Below are positions 16,554 through 27,194 of a DNA stretch of 49,689 bases, one piece after another. The stretch comes from Acidimicrobiaceae bacterium (lineage in GTDB: Bacteria > Actinomycetota > Acidimicrobiia > Acidimicrobiales > Acidimicrobiaceae): contig JABEUN010000032.1 in NCBI GenBank assembly GCA_013044385.1, positions 1 through 49,689 of the forward strand. Direction: 5' to 3'. The notes beneath the pieces were generated by a model. The model did not search any database. It was not told the DNA's origin and saw only the letters and a list, made by a program, of their open reading frames with translations. The number at the start of each line of letters is the position of its first letter. Position 1 is the first letter of the stretch. The position numbers were made by a program, and so were the translations under genes.

Positions 16554-17957
16554 ATGGGGCGGACGCTTTCAGAGAAGGTCTGGGATCAGCACGTTGTCAA
16601 GAGTACAGAGGGAGAGCCCGACCTGCTCTACATCGATCTCCACCTGATCCACGAAGTCACCTCTCCTCAGGCTTTTGACGGACTGAGGCTCGCTAATCGG
16701 AAGGTTCGTCGACCTGACTTGACGCTGGCAACGGCAGACCACAACGTTCCGACAACTGACATCGACAAACCAGTGAAGGATCCGATCTCGGCTAAGCAAC
16801 TGCAGGTACTCGACTCAAACTGCAGGGAGTTCGGCGTCACACTTTTCCCGATGGGAGACCCCAACCAGGGAATCGTTCACGTCATCGGGCCAGAGCAGGG
16901 CTACTCCCTTCCGGGGATGACCATAGTTTGCGGCGACTCCCATACCGCGACCCATGGAGCGTTCGGTGCTCTCGCATTTGGAATCGGGACATCCGAAGTG
17001 GAACACGTGCTCGCAACTCAAACACTTCCACAAATTAGGCCAAAGAAGATGGCCGTCACAGTGGACGGAAGTCTCCCTAAAGGAGTAACTGCAAAGGATC
17101 TGATTCTCGCCATAATCGGCGAAATAGGTACCGGCGGTGGCATCGGCTACGTCATAGAGTACCGCGGCAACGCTATTTCAGAGCTCAGCATGGAAGCAAG
17201 AATGACAATCTGCAACATGAGTATCGAAGCGGGAGCAAGAGCGGGGATGATCGCACCAGACGAGATCACCTTCGAATACATCCGGGGCCGCGACCATGCT
17301 CCCAAAGGTGCGGAGTTTGACGCTGCAGTCGCTTACTGGAAGACACTCAACACCGACGCAGATGCGACCTTCGACAAAGAGGTCAGGATCGACGCGACCA
17401 ACCTCGCCCCGTATGTCTCATGGGGAACCAATCCGAGCCAGGTTGCCAAGCTTGATGGTGTCGTGCCGGATCCTGCCCAGATCTCCGAACCCGACCTAAA
17501 AGAGGCCGCCGAGAGGGCCCTCACCTACATGGGCCTTACCGCTGGCACCGCTATCCGCCAGATCAAGGTTGATACGGTCTTCATAGGGTCTTGTACTAAC
17601 TCCAGGATCGAGGATCTACGTGCGGCGTCGAAAGTCGTCGCCGGAAGGCACGTCAAGGATGGGATGCGCGCCATGGTAGTGCCTGGCTCCCACCGAGTAA
17701 AGCAGCAGGCCGAAGCGGAGGGACTGGACCGACTATTCACCGGGGCCGGCTTCGAGTGGCGCGAACCCGGGTGTTCCATGTGCCTTGGCATGAATCCAGA
17801 CCAACTCAAGCCTGGTGAGAGGGCCGCGTCGACTTCGAATCGGAACTTCGAGGGACGTCAGGGCAGGGGTGGACGAACTCACCTCGTCTCTCCCGAAGTC
17901 GCCGCAGCAACTGCAATTGTTGGGACCTTTGCGTCTCCAAGTGATCTTGAGCCATAG
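16554..17957 (+). CDS. leuC: 3-isopropylmalate dehydratase large subunit
   Basis: The 467-residue large subunit of isopropylmalate isomerase, an aconitase-family enzyme. With LeuD it converts 2- to 3-isopropylmalate, and in the citramalate route citramalate to 3-methylmalate. The three [4Fe-4S] ligands are visible: Cys347 in [12 protein letters not shown], and Cys407 and Cys410 in [29 protein letters not shown] is the family signature. The length is normal and the sequence intact. leuD follows 74 bases downstream on the same strand. Confidence 0.97.
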   Translation: MGRTLSEKVWDQHVVKSTEGEPDLLYIDLHLIHEVTSPQAFDGLRLANRKVRRPDLTLATADHNVPTTDIDKPVKDPISAKQLQVLDSNCREFGVTLFPMGDPNQGIVHVIGPEQGYSLPGMTIVCGDSHTATHGAFGALAFGIGTSEVEHVLATQTLPQIRPKKMAVTVDGSLPKGVTAKDLILAIIGEIGTGGGIGYVIEYRGNAISELSMEARMTICNMSIEAGARAGMIAPDEITFEYIRGRDHAPKGAEFDAAVAYWKTLNTDADATFDKEVRIDATNLAPYVSWGTNPSQVAKLDGVVPDPAQISEPDLKEAAERALTYMGLTAGTAIRQIKVDTVFIGSCTNSRIEDLRAASKVVAGRHVKDGMRAMVVPGSHRVKQQAEAEGLDRLFTGAGFEWREPGCSMCLGMNPDQLKPGERAASTSNRNFEGRQGRGGRTHLVSPEVAAATAIVGTFASPSDLEP

Positions 17958-18031
17958 TTGAACCGACGGTTCCAAAAAACAGAAGTCATCAGCCAGGATC
18001 GCCCCGTCTGGCACAACCCACAGGAGTCAGA

Positions 18032-18625
18032 GTGAAACCAATTAGCCGCATAGAGTCCACAGCTATTCCGCTCAAGAGGTCGGACGTGGACACCGATCAA
18101 ATCATCCCGAGCGACTGGCTGAAGAGGATCGAAAGGACCGGATTTGGTGCCGGACTGTTCGGCGAATGGAGAGACGACCCGTCCTTCGTACTCAACGACC
18201 AGCGGTACGCTGGCGCAAGAATTCTCGTGGCTGGTTTGAACTTCGGAACTGGATCCTCCCGTGAGCATGCAGTCTGGGCTCTGACCGACTATGGCTTCGA
18301 AGCGGTCATCTCGTCTCGTTTCGGCGATATCTTCCGCAACAACTCCACCAAGGCCGGACTTGTCCCTGTCGTCCTTCCACAAGCAGTGGTTGAAAAGATC
18401 TGGGCTGGTATCGAGAATAACCCGCAGATGCTGATAGCGATCGATATTGCTAAGCGCGAGGTAGAGATCGCTGAATTAGGTATCAGTGAGCCCTTCCCTC
18501 TAGATGACTTCACCCAAAATAGGTTCATCGAGGGGTTGGACGACATTGGGCTTTCGCTCAGGTATGAATCGGACATTACCCGATTCGAGAGTGTTAGGAT
18601 GCAGTGGTTGCCCTCGACCGTCTGA
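18032..18625 (+). CDS. leuD: 3-isopropylmalate dehydratase small subunit
   Basis: The 197-residue swivelling subunit of isopropylmalate isomerase. Seen: the RSDVDTDQIIPSDWLKR start, NFGTGSSREHAVWALTDYG and the SRFGDIFRNNSTKAGLVPV motif, all diagnostic. The GTG start has GGAG five bases upstream. The 3' end overlaps the end of the convergent DMT transporter gene by 32 bases. Confidence 0.97.
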   Translation: MKPISRIESTAIPLKRSDVDTDQIIPSDWLKRIERTGFGAGLFGEWRDDPSFVLNDQRYAGARILVAGLNFGTGSSREHAVWALTDYGFEAVISSRFGDIFRNNSTKAGLVPVVLPQAVVEKIWAGIENNPQMLIAIDIAKREVEIAELGISEPFPLDDFTQNRFIEGLDDIGLSLRYESDITRFESVRMQWLPSTV

Positions 18626-19520
18626 TACCCATCCTGCGTGTTGACTCTTCGCCCGTCGACGCAATTACCAAGCCGATCATTGTCACTGCCCCACCGACAA
18701 AAAATATTACCCCGAGACTCTGGTGCTGAAAAACGAACCCCTCAAACACAGAGACAAGGGCGATCAGGTATGTGACCGAACTCGAGACAGAAGCAGTTAC
18801 CGACTTGACGAGTCTGACGCTCAGGACAGCCGCAAAACCGGTCTGCAGAATTCCCAGCGTGAGGATGGCCGAATCAACTCTGATGCCAGCCCTAAACAGT
18901 ACCGCAGGGCCAGTTGGGTGAATACATAGAAGGACCAAGCTGGCCATGACGATCTGACCTGCGGCTATCGCCTTCGTGGAGGCCCCAATCGGATAGACAA
19001 AACGTTTCAGGTATATGAAACTCAATCCGTAAAGTGCGGCAGCAACGACGACAGCTAATTCGGCGACAACGTCTCCTCTTGCAGATCCCTGCCACGGGTG
19101 GAAAATGAGCAGCATGCCACCAAGTCCAATAGCGACGCCAACCCCCCGCCTGAATCCCAGCCTCTCTTTCAACAGAATGGGTGCCATGATCGCAGTGAAG
19201 ATCGGTGTCGTTGCACCGAGCATTCCTGCAATTGCCGATGGCGCTTTAGTCTCCCCCCAAGAGATGAGTAAATAGGGAGCCGCCGTCGAAATCAGACCTG
19301 AACCGAGCATCGCAACCAGGAATTTTGGGGTCAGAGAGAGGGCGTTGCGCTCGGCCGAACTCACGAACAGAACGATAAGCAGAACCACCGCACCGCCCAT
19401 CGTCCTCACTTGAGCCACTTGGAGGGGGGTCATCCCTTCTAGTGCGACCGCAATTAGCGAATAGGCACTTCCCCAGACAAACCCGAGAACGACGAAGTCA
19501 AAAAGCGACCTCGACCTCAT
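18594..19520 (-). CDS. EamA/DMT-family transporter
   Basis: A 308-residue integral membrane protein with about ten hydrophobic segments and the two EamA repeats typical of drug/metabolite transporters. The first repeat includes ALEGMTPLQVAQVRTMGGAVVL and ETKAPSAIAGMLGATTPIFTA. Members export amino acids or other metabolites; the substrate is not readable. The ATG overlaps the serC stop (ATGA), so it is cotranslated with phosphoserine aminotransferase, which hints at an amino-acid-related export role without proving it. Confidence 0.9.
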   Translation of the reverse strand: MRSRSLFDFVVLGFVWGSAYSLIAVALEGMTPLQVAQVRTMGGAVVLLIVLFVSSAERNALSLTPKFLVAMLGSGLISTAAPYLLISWGETKAPSAIAGMLGATTPIFTAIMAPILLKERLGFRRGVGVAIGLGGMLLIFHPWQGSARGDVVAELAVVVAAALYGLSFIYLKRFVYPIGASTKAIAAGQIVMASLVLLCIHPTGPAVLFRAGIRVDSAILTLGILQTGFAAVLSVRLVKSVTASVSSSVTYLIALVSVFEGFVFQHQSLGVIFFVGGAVTMIGLVIASTGEESTRRMGIRRSRATTAS

Positions 19521-20647
19521 TCACTGATTGCGCTGACCACGAAGTCGATGCATTCAGTTAGGGCCTGGACGTCGTCGGGATCTATGGCCGGAAACATCGC
19601 GATCCGGAGTTGGTTCCTACCAAGCTTCCTGTACGGCTCTACATCAACGATCCCGTTAGCTCTTAAAACCTTCGCAACTTGGGCATGATCTACAGACGGA
19701 TCGAAATCTATGGTTCCGACGACGTGGCTACGCATGGCCGGAACAGACACGTAAGGAGTTGCATAATCTGACTTCTCGGCCCATCCATAAAGGTTTTCAG
19801 CAGATGCGTCGGACCTGGATGCAGCGAACTCAAGGCCCCCGTTTTCGAGCATCCACTCGAGCTGAGACAAGAACATGTGAATAGTCGCCAAAGCTGGTGT
19901 GTTGTAGGTTTGGTCAAGTAGAGAATTTTCAAGCGTGACTGCCAGATCCATCGACGCAGGGATCCACCGCCCGCTAGCTGAGATTCGCTTGATCCGATCG
20001 GCGGCGGCCGGTGATACTAGAGCCACGTAGAGGCCACCGTCAGACGCGAAACACTTCTGCGGGGAGAAGTAGTAACAGTCAAACTCGTTCGGATCTACTC
20101 TTAGTCCACCAGCACCTGAGGTTCCATCAACCAATACCAGACCCTCTGATCCGGTCGGTCGCTCTATCGGCATCGACACACCGGTCGAAGTCTCATTGTG
20201 GGTGAGCGCATAGGCATCGATACCGTCTTGAACCACCGCTACTGGGTGACTACCAGTCTCGGACTTGATGACTACCGGACTCTCTATATGCGGGGCGGCC
20301 TCGGCGGCTTGTGCGAACTTAGACGAAAACTCGCCAAAGCTGAGATGAAGGCTCCGTCGTTCGATCAGGGAGAATGTTGCCGCATCCCAGAAATACGTTG
20401 CTCCGCCATTGCCCAGTATTACCTCGTATCCGTCTGGAAGCGAGAATAGGTCCTTCAACCCAACCCTCAACCTTCCTACGACATCTTTGACGGTCTTCTG
20501 ACGATGCGATGTACCGAGGTAGGTCTTAGCTACGCCAAGAAGGGACTCAACTGACTCCACTCGAACTTTTGAAGGTCCCGAACCGAATCGACCGTCGCTG
20601 GGAAGAAGTTCGCCTGGTATCTTGATCTGTGAGGCCGCTACGGCCAT
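19517..20647 (-). CDS. serC: phosphoserine aminotransferase
   Basis: A PLP-dependent class V aminotransferase of 376 residues, the second step of serine synthesis (3-phosphohydroxypyruvate plus glutamate to phosphoserine). The N-terminus, Ile-Pro-Gly-Glu-Leu then [12 protein letters not shown], is the form seen in mycobacterial-type SerC. The PLP lysine is expected at Lys198 in [15 protein letters not shown] chose the ATG at 20647 because AAAGGAGG lies just before it; the open frame extends to 20758 and would overlap the divergent gene. serA is encoded separately at 32383. Confidence 0.94.
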   Translation of the reverse strand: MAVAASQIKIPGELLPSDGRFGSGPSKVRVESVESLLGVAKTYLGTSHRQKTVKDVVGRLRVGLKDLFSLPDGYEVILGNGGATYFWDAATFSLIERRSLHLSFGEFSSKFAQAAEAAPHIESPVVIKSETGSHPVAVVQDGIDAYALTHNETSTGVSMPIERPTGSEGLVLVDGTSGAGGLRVDPNEFDCYYFSPQKCFASDGGLYVALVSPAAADRIKRISASGRWIPASMDLAVTLENSLLDQTYNTPALATIHMFLSQLEWMLENGGLEFAASRSDASAENLYGWAEKSDYATPYVSVPAMRSHVVGTIDFDPSVDHAQVAKVLRANGIVDVEPYRKLGRNQLRIAMFPAIDPDDVQALTECIDFVVSAISE

Positions 20648-20697
20648 CTGAGCCTCCTTTGTCGATTGAATCATTACGTAAACTTTGGGAGTCCGCT

Positions 20698-21912
20698 TTG
20701 AGTACGAACAGTGTCGTCCGAATCTCCTCGAGAATCTCTCAGGTCCCTGAATCCGCAACCCTTGCCATCGATTCTAAGGCCAAAGCACTCAAGGCCCAAG
20801 GCGTCGACGTAATCGGCTACGGAGCCGGCGAACCTGACTTTCCAACACCGGAGTTTATAGTCGAAGCCGCAGTTAGGGCCGCAAGAGACCCAAAGTATCA
20901 CCGCTACTCTCCAACTGCCGGACTTCCGGAACTCCGACAAGCTATTGCAGACAAGACTATGCGAGACGCGGGCCTTGAGGTTCGACCCGATCAAGTCATC
21001 GTCACCAACGGTGGAAAGCACGCTATTTTCAACGCCCTCATGACCCTTGTCGGTGAGGGTGATGAGGTCATCATCCCGACACCCTGCTGGACCACCTATC
21101 CCGAGGTAGTCAAGCTAGCAGGAGCGACTCCGATCTACATCAAGAGCGATATTTCGAATGGCTTCAAGGTCACCGAGGAGCAGCTTGAAGCAGTCATCAC
21201 TGAAAGGACGCGTCTTTTTCTGCACGTCTCACCTTCAAATCCAACTGGCGCAGTCTATGACTTCGACCAGACAGTCCGCGTAGGTCGGATGCTCGCGGAG
21301 CGGAATGTCGTCGTACTCACTGATGAGATCTATGAGCACCTGACTTATGACGACAATAAGGCATTTTCTATGCCGGTTGCGGTTCCCGAACTCGAGGACC
21401 GTTGGGTCATTGTGAATGGTGTAGCAAAGACCTATTCAATGACCGGCTGGCGCGTAGGCTGGATGATCGGTTCCGGCCCAGTGATTAAAGCGGCCTCCAA
21501 CCTCCAATCCCAGGTGACATCGAATGTGAACAATATCGCCCAAGTTGCAGCTACGGCAGCTCTGAATGGTGGTTTGGAAGACGTCGCAGCGATGCGGAGT
21601 GCATTCGACCGAAGGCGACGGAAGATCGTCGTTATGCTGAACGAGATTTCTGGGGTGAACTGCCTCATGCCAGAGGGTGCATTTTACGCCTACCCCGACA
21701 TGAGTTCCCTCGTCGGTAGAAATTTCTCGGGCGTAACTCCACGCTCCACCAGCGAACTTGCCGAGGTGATACTTGATCAGGCGAAGGTTGCGATTGTGCC
21801 GGGTGAAGCCTTCCTCAGCCCTGGATTCTGCAGACTCTCCTACGCTCTTTCCGACGACGACCTCGTGGAGGGAATCGAGAGGATCGGCAAGCTAGTCACC
21901 TCCACAGAATGA
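20698..21912 (+). CDS. aspartate/aromatic aminotransferase, class I (AspC/AAT Ib type)
   Basis: A PLP-dependent aminotransferase of about 404 residues. Seen: [14 protein letters not shown] near the start, [23 protein letters not shown], and the PLP Lys244 in [17 protein letters not shown]. This matches bacterial aspartate aminotransferases of subgroup Ib, which exchange amino groups between aspartate and glutamate. I chose the TTG at 20698 with GGGAG six bases upstream; the frame is open back to 20629 but would overlap serC. Its start is only 50 bases from that of the divergent serC, so the promoters must be very close or overlapping. Confidence 0.9.
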   Translation: MSTNSVVRISSRISQVPESATLAIDSKAKALKAQGVDVIGYGAGEPDFPTPEFIVEAAVRAARDPKYHRYSPTAGLPELRQAIADKTMRDAGLEVRPDQVIVTNGGKHAIFNALMTLVGEGDEVIIPTPCWTTYPEVVKLAGATPIYIKSDISNGFKVTEEQLEAVITERTRLFLHVSPSNPTGAVYDFDQTVRVGRMLAERNVVVLTDEIYEHLTYDDNKAFSMPVAVPELEDRWVIVNGVAKTYSMTGWRVGWMIGSGPVIKAASNLQSQVTSNVNNIAQVAATAALNGGLEDVAAMRSAFDRRRRKIVVMLNEISGVNCLMPEGAFYAYPDMSSLVGRNFSGVTPRSTSELAEVILDQAKVAIVPGEAFLSPGFCRLSYALSDDDLVEGIERIGKLVTSTE

Positions 21913-22484
21913 AGGTCCGCACCGTAACGGGTCCAACTGCGTCAGAGGTACGCACTCAATTAAGTCTATAAATCGGCAGACTTGCTGGTGGGACCTACAC
22001 CTTCCGCAAACCTAGAGCCAACAAATAGCTGACGGGTCAGGTCATCGAGAGGCTAAAAAGCCAACTCCAACAATTTGATGTGGGGCTCGCTCCTAGTACC
22101 GATTCGCTGGAAAGATATCACCCCTCCACGGCAGAACTTCATGGATCTCTCGGTTCTGACCACCAAGATACAGAGGTCACGCTGCGTCCGAAACAGGACA
22201 GGCGACTCGTCGAGACTCGATACGAGGTGGGAGATCGAACAAACTCGGCGCGGCAAGATGAGTCCCACATCTGTACAGACTCGGGACACAGGCGCCTCAT
22301 GAGTGGATCCGCTTAAAGGGGTACCGTCAGTTGGTCGATGAGACACTATGAACGGAACGAAAACCTGTAGCTGACACTTTGAGGTGGATCATTCCGTTGG
22401 CCAGCAGTACCTAGATCTGACACAAGTCGAATCGGTTCACTTCCGGAGCAAGCGATAGAAGCTACCCTTTCTATTGAGGTCATC
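21913..22484. other. 572-base gap, no recognisable gene
   Basis: Several short frames on both strands overlap each other between about 22053 and 22346, and none has an SD or a recognisable product. I see no terminator with a T-tract after the aminotransferase gene. Nothing more can be supported here. Confidence 0.45.
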
Positions 22485-23609
22485 TTGGCGTTGATCCTGA
22501 CGCCTGTTTTCGCCGTCCTCTTCCGAAGCCTGACAAGAAGACCAGAGCTGGGGCGTTCGGCAACGCCGATCACCGAGAGCTATCTGGATGCAATTCGGGA
22601 ACCGCGACCGTCCCGCTTGATCAGATACAGCTTCGGATCGCTCTGGATATTGGACGCCATGCTCCAGGCGCAGCCACATATGGCCAGAGGTTTCGTGGCA
22701 CACGTTCTACAGCCAGTTGGAACTTCTGGACCATCCTGGCTGGCCGAGATTCTCTCGTTGGCGGGGGCTGGCTGGAACTCTCACCCCACCACCTCCGACA
22801 CCTTCTCCATCATCATCCAACTCGGTATTGGTGGACTGCTGATTTTCGCAAGTACTCGGAGGGAGATCAGGTTCGCTGCACATGCAAGCGCCCTTTGGGC
22901 ACTTGTCATCTGGGTTGTAGGAGAAGGAGTTGGAGGACTTCTCAACAGAGGTGCCAGTTGGACAACAGGTTCACCAGGGGCGGCAGCTCTGTACATCGTC
23001 GGGAGTTTGTTGGTGGCATCTGGAACCGACCTCGATGCTGAACTCACTGACGGCCGGCCCATTAAGGTCGCGGAACTTTCACTCGGAATTTTCTGGCTCG
23101 TCGAATCTATACTGCAAGCACTTCCCTTCGAAGGTTACTGGAATAACGGCCTCCTCCTTGCAATGAGTTCGGCGTATTCAAACATGCCCGGTCCCTTTAA
23201 GCGGCCCGAATATGCCCTTATAGATCTTGTCAAGCAGCACCAATCACTCGCGAACCTCGTACTTATCATTGTGATGGCAGTGATTGGAGCCGGATTTTTA
23301 CATCGGCGAACATCGATCATTGCCACTTTCCTCTCGCTGGTTCTGGCCTCGCTAACTTGGTGGTCGACCATGGGCTTCGGCGTATTCGGCGGTTATGGAA
23401 CCGATCCGAACGTGGCTTTGCCCTACATGTTTCTGGTGGGGATACTCCTATACGCTCGGTACTCATACCGATCTCGAACTGATTTGGCTGTCATAGGGGT
23501 ATCGAGTCGTGAAAAGGGTCGCTTGGCTGCAATTCCAGTTTGGATCGCCTTCTCGCTTATAGGCACGACGACTGTCTACAGTGCTGCCACATTCGTGTTA
23601 ACCCGCTAG
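22485..23609 (+). CDS. polytopic membrane protein with internal duplication
   Basis: A 374-residue protein with roughly eight to ten membrane segments and no family I can name with certainty; DoxX-like is possible. The two halves resemble each other. Segment YSFGSLWILDAMLQAQP (about residues 48-64) matches LSLGIFWLVESILQALP (about 197-213), and each is followed at similar distance by a hydrophilic loop and more helices. The TTG start has GAGGT five bases upstream. The gene converges on the transglutaminase-like gene with only 11 bases between stop codons. Confidence 0.7.
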   Translation: MALILTPVFAVLFRSLTRRPELGRSATPITESYLDAIREPRPSRLIRYSFGSLWILDAMLQAQPHMARGFVAHVLQPVGTSGPSWLAEILSLAGAGWNSHPTTSDTFSIIIQLGIGGLLIFASTRREIRFAAHASALWALVIWVVGEGVGGLLNRGASWTTGSPGAAALYIVGSLLVASGTDLDAELTDGRPIKVAELSLGIFWLVESILQALPFEGYWNNGLLLAMSSAYSNMPGPFKRPEYALIDLVKQHQSLANLVLIIVMAVIGAGFLHRRTSIIATFLSLVLASLTWWSTMGFGVFGGYGTDPNVALPYMFLVGILLYARYSYRSRTDLAVIGVSSREKGRLAAIPVWIAFSLIGTTTVYSAATFVLTR

Positions 23610-23620
23610 CTGGATAATGT

Positions 23621-24478
23621 TCACAGAACGGACATCGTAACGCTCACCTGAGGCGGATCGGTACCTTGTCCGGTGTATACCCCGTTCATGGGGGCCACAT
23701 CGAGATAATCCCTACCTACTCCTACCTTGACATATCGATTGTCTATGTGATCCATTCCGTTTGCAGAGTCAAACGCCCTCCACCCACCTATCCAGGCTTC
23801 CACCCATGCGTGACTCTCTCCTTCGGTGCTCAAACCTCGCTCCGGCTCCAACACGGGAAACAGATAGCCCGATACGTAGCGTGCAGGGATTCCGACCGAT
23901 CTCAACATGGAGATTCCGAGATGGCTGAAGTCCTGACAGACTCCGACGCCTACTGCCAATGCATCCATAGCTGGGGTCCGGGCATGGGTCAAGCCTTTTC
24001 CAAAGGTCAGCCTCGACTGGATCCATTCGGCTACAGCGCCGATCGCGTCCTCTGGTTCGAGCTGATAGGTGATCTCCTGCGCTGCATCCCTTACTGCACC
24101 CGACGCCAACGCCAGCGGAGTCTCTGCTAGAAACTCGTAGTAACGCTCTCTCACTTGCGCATGACTCAGTTCCACCCTTGAAATCCGCTTTCCAACGTAT
24201 CCAGCTCTCGATACTTCAACTATCGAATTCGCGGCAATGGCTAAGGAGTTATGTGGGTGCTGTATATCAAAGCAGTAGCAGTGCGTCCCGAAGTAGTCAT
24301 CGAATTCGAAAAGGAGGGCATTCGGCGAAACAGATATCGAGCTGCTCAATAGGCGTTGGCCGTCCGAATTCGCCGGCGTCATCCGAATCTCATTGTAAGA
24401 CGAAGTCGCGTAGCTTGCGTAGCGGTAGTCCGTCCTATGAGCTATCGACAGTCTCAATGCTGGCCCCGACACGATCAA
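23621..24478 (-). CDS. transglutaminase-like cysteine protease family protein
   Basis: A 285-residue protein with the bacterial transglutaminase N-terminal beta domain (about residues 8-100) and a transglutaminase-like catalytic core. The triad is readable as Cys181 in GVCQDFSHLGI, His223 in ESHAWVEAW and Asp237 in RAFDSANG. Family members may act as amidases or proteases on peptide bonds. The TTG start overlaps the alpha-E gene stop (TTGA); a GTG two codons on (24472) is an alternative. It is the third gene of the ATP-grasp / alpha-E / transglutaminase cassette, which is widespread but of unknown product. Confidence 0.9.
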   Translation of the reverse strand: MIVSGPALRLSIAHRTDYRYASYATSSYNEIRMTPANSDGQRLLSSSISVSPNALLFEFDDYFGTHCYCFDIQHPHNSLAIAANSIVEVSRAGYVGKRISRVELSHAQVRERYYEFLAETPLALASGAVRDAAQEITYQLEPEDAIGAVAEWIQSRLTFGKGLTHARTPAMDALAVGVGVCQDFSHLGISMLRSVGIPARYVSGYLFPVLEPERGLSTEGESHAWVEAWIGGWRAFDSANGMDHIDNRYVKVGVGRDYLDVAPMNGVYTGQGTDPPQVSVTMSVL

Positions 24479-25428
24479 ACTCCCATCTGAGGGTGATAAA
24501 ACCTCTGGTCAGAGTAGGCAGAAAAGAATCTCTCCAGCACGAACTCATCTACCTGGGAGACGGCGACCTGCAGTCCCTCAATGAAATTTCGCGCATCAGA
24601 TATCACGTCATCGTCAGAGGTATACCGCAGTGCCGCCACTCCCATACCCAATCCGGCATGGGCGGCCACCTTCGGTTCGGAGACCCACAGACCATCTGAC
24701 CTTGGCTGTTCGCCGGTGACAATCGCCTCAAGACACCTCTGGATCTGCATTAGCGACGAGAGTACCGACCGCGGGAATTCACGGTTCCTCAACAGAAAAA
24801 GGACGGCCGTGGCGTCGGTTGGCGGTCTCCTATAAACATGGAGGAACGCCTCGTGGCCAGAAAAGCATCTCAAAAGAACCACCGCGTCGGGCCAGAAACT
24901 GAAATGCTTTACCTTCATTAGGCGAAGGCCAATATCCGATCTTTCAAGTAGTTGCCCCAGGGTAAAGAAGTACCAGCCCTCGTCACGCATCATCGCTGAG
25001 TTCGCTATGCCTGATGCGACAGCCACCCTATCTTTCACCCACCCAAGGAAACCATGGGGTGAGAAACCTTCAGAGTCAGACAGCCACGTCTCAAGCTGGA
25101 AGTGGGTCCGATTCAGTGCCTCCCAAAGCTCCAGGGGGATCATATCGCGGGCAACCCTCGCATTTTGCCAAGCCTTGTCGAGTGCATAGGCTACCGAAAA
25201 AGACTCCGATCTCTCGATGGCGAGCTTCCAGATCAGCTCGGAGGAGGTAGATGCCCAGCTCTCCGGTTGGGAAAGGATCGTTGAAATATCGACCGTCCAG
25301 GCCAGCTCCTTTTCAGTCGGAGCGCCCGTCAGATCCTGTACGTGGACGTCGAGGATCCTCGAAAGATCCTCGGCTCGCTCAAGATAGCGTCCAAGCCAAA
25401 AAAGCGAGTCAGCAAGCCTCGACAGCAT
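24475..25428 (-). CDS. alpha-E domain protein (DUF403)
   Basis: A 317-residue all-alpha protein whose first residues, MLSRLADSLFWLGRYLERAED, are the signature of the alpha-E (DUF403) family. These proteins nearly always sit next to a circularly permuted ATP-grasp protein and a transglutaminase-like protein, as here, and are thought to help an uncharacterised peptide-forming or modifying system. No signal peptide. The ATG start is 37 bases after the ATP-grasp stop, and the stop overlaps the next gene. Confidence 0.92.
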   Translation of the reverse strand: MLSRLADSLFWLGRYLERAEDLSRILDVHVQDLTGAPTEKELAWTVDISTILSQPESWASTSSELIWKLAIERSESFSVAYALDKAWQNARVARDMIPLELWEALNRTHFQLETWLSDSEGFSPHGFLGWVKDRVAVASGIANSAMMRDEGWYFFTLGQLLERSDIGLRLMKVKHFSFWPDAVVLLRCFSGHEAFLHVYRRPPTDATAVLFLLRNREFPRSVLSSLMQIQRCLEAIVTGEQPRSDGLWVSEPKVAAHAGLGMGVAALRYTSDDDVISDARNFIEGLQVAVSQVDEFVLERFFSAYSDQRFYHPQMGV

Positions 25429-25465
25429 TCAGTCCTCACTATCTAAGAAGTAGGTATTCGATGGT

Positions 25466-27037
25466 TCACTGCGCACCGGTACCACCCCCCTCAACTGCCT
25501 TCCGCAATTCGAGCGGGTTCATTCCGAGGTGGTCAGCAAAGGATTCAGTTGTCGGCTGTGCGACCCTTTTAGCCTCGCTACGGAAGTCGATCCCTCTTCG
25601 TCTCTCGATAACCCATGTGTCCTTTGAGCCACCACCTTGGGATGAATTAACCACCATGGAACCGCGAGGCAGGGCCACCCTCGTGAGTCCCCCTGGCGCT
25701 ACCCAAATACTTCCAGCATCATTGATTGCAAATGGTCTCAGATCAACATGTCGCGGCTCGATACCTGACTCGGTCGCAGTGGGAGCTGCCGAGAAGTGCA
25801 CCAGCCTCTGAGCAACAAATCCCCTCGGGTTTTCTCGAATGAGTGTTCTGAGATTCAACAACTCCTGTTTAGTTGACAATGGGCCGAGAACGACGCCCTT
25901 GCCACCAGAAGCGTCAACCGGCTTGATCACCATCTCGTCCATATGCGCCAAGACATAACTCAGATGATCAGGCTCCCACATTCTGAATGTCTCGATATTC
26001 GGGAGTATCGGATTCTGGCCGAGATAGTACTTGATGATTTCGGGTACGTAGCAGTACGTGAGCTTGTCATCGGCGACTCCGTTACCCACCCCATTCGCAA
26101 TTGTGACACGTCCTGACCGGGCCGCATTGATAAGACCCGGGACTCCAAGGACCGAGTCTGGGCGAAATTGAACTTGGTCTAGGAACTCATCGTCTACTCT
26201 TCGATAGATGACATCGACCCTCAGCTCACCGGAGGTTGTACGCATGTAGACATTGTTGTCCCTACATATCAAGTCACGAGCCTCAACTAGGTATACCCCC
26301 ATTTGACGGGCTAAGAAACTGTGCTCGAAGTAGGCAGAGTTGTAGACACCAGGCGTCAGCACGACGACGTTTGGGTCACTTCCGCTATTCGGTGTAGAGG
26401 ACCGTAAGGCATTCAACAGGCGGGCTGGGTAGTCCGAGACTCCCAGAATCGAGTAGCTACTGAAAAGTTCCGGCAGTACGCGTGCCATGGCCCGTCTGTT
26501 CTCCAACACATAGGAGATTCCCGATGGGGTTCTCACGTTGTCTTCAAGAACACAGAATCTGCCCGTCTCGTCACGGATCAGATCGAGGCCGGAGACGTGG
26601 ATGCGTACACCGTTCACATAAGGGATGCCCCACGCCTTGCGAACGAACTGGGTAGAGGACCTTACGACACTATTGGGAATAATTCCATCCGCAACGACAT
26701 CTGCAGTACCTACGTAGACATCTGCAAGGAAAGCCTCAAGGGCCCTAACGCGCTGTGCAACGCCCCGCTCGACTGTCTCCCACTCGTCCGCGCCGATAAC
26801 TCGAGGTAGAGGGTCGAGCGGAAATGTACGCTCCTGACCTCCGAACGCGAACGTAATGCCGCGGTCCCTGAATCCGCTTTCGAACACCTTGACCCTTTGT
26901 CGCAAGGTGTCTATGGATGTCCGTTCCAGTGCCTTGGCAAGCATCTCCCAACCGGGTCTCGGCATGCCATCGGAATCAAACATCTCATCGAAGTAGGGAT
27001 GTTGCTGATATCCATCGAAAAGGTCACCCACGGCCAC
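25466..27037 (-). CDS. circularly permuted ATP-grasp type 2 protein
   Basis: A 523-residue protein of the circularly permuted ATP-grasp group (DUF404/DUF407 architecture), expected to form amide bonds through acyl phosphates. Seen: FAFGGQERTFPLDPLPRVI near residue 60, VLEDNVRTPSGISYVLENR about residue 165, RVDVIYRRVDDEFLDQ, and DASGGKGVVLGPLS for the nucleotide loop. It starts at GTG 27037. It is the first gene of the three-gene cassette. The substrate and product of the system are not known, and the neighbouring membrane protein is convergent, so its link is uncertain. Confidence 0.92.
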   Translation of the reverse strand: MAVGDLFDGYQQHPYFDEMFDSDGMPRPGWEMLAKALERTSIDTLRQRVKVFESGFRDRGITFAFGGQERTFPLDPLPRVIGADEWETVERGVAQRVRALEAFLADVYVGTADVVADGIIPNSVVRSSTQFVRKAWGIPYVNGVRIHVSGLDLIRDETGRFCVLEDNVRTPSGISYVLENRRAMARVLPELFSSYSILGVSDYPARLLNALRSSTPNSGSDPNVVVLTPGVYNSAYFEHSFLARQMGVYLVEARDLICRDNNVYMRTTSGELRVDVIYRRVDDEFLDQVQFRPDSVLGVPGLINAARSGRVTIANGVGNGVADDKLTYCYVPEIIKYYLGQNPILPNIETFRMWEPDHLSYVLAHMDEMVIKPVDASGGKGVVLGPLSTKQELLNLRTLIRENPRGFVAQRLVHFSAAPTATESGIEPRHVDLRPFAINDAGSIWVAPGGLTRVALPRGSMVVNSSQGGGSKDTWVIERRRGIDFRSEAKRVAQPTTESFADHLGMNPLELRKAVEGGGTGAQ

Positions 27038-27194
27038 AAACTACCGCGTCGGGAAGGACATTAGGGCGGATTCCAAATTACTTCGCAATTTGTAACACAT
27101 CGGGTCGACGCAGCAAATACCCAAGACGCAGGACTTGTTCTCGGTGCCTCGACCTGACTAGAGTCCGTCTCCCCCCCCCCTGACAATAGTGACG

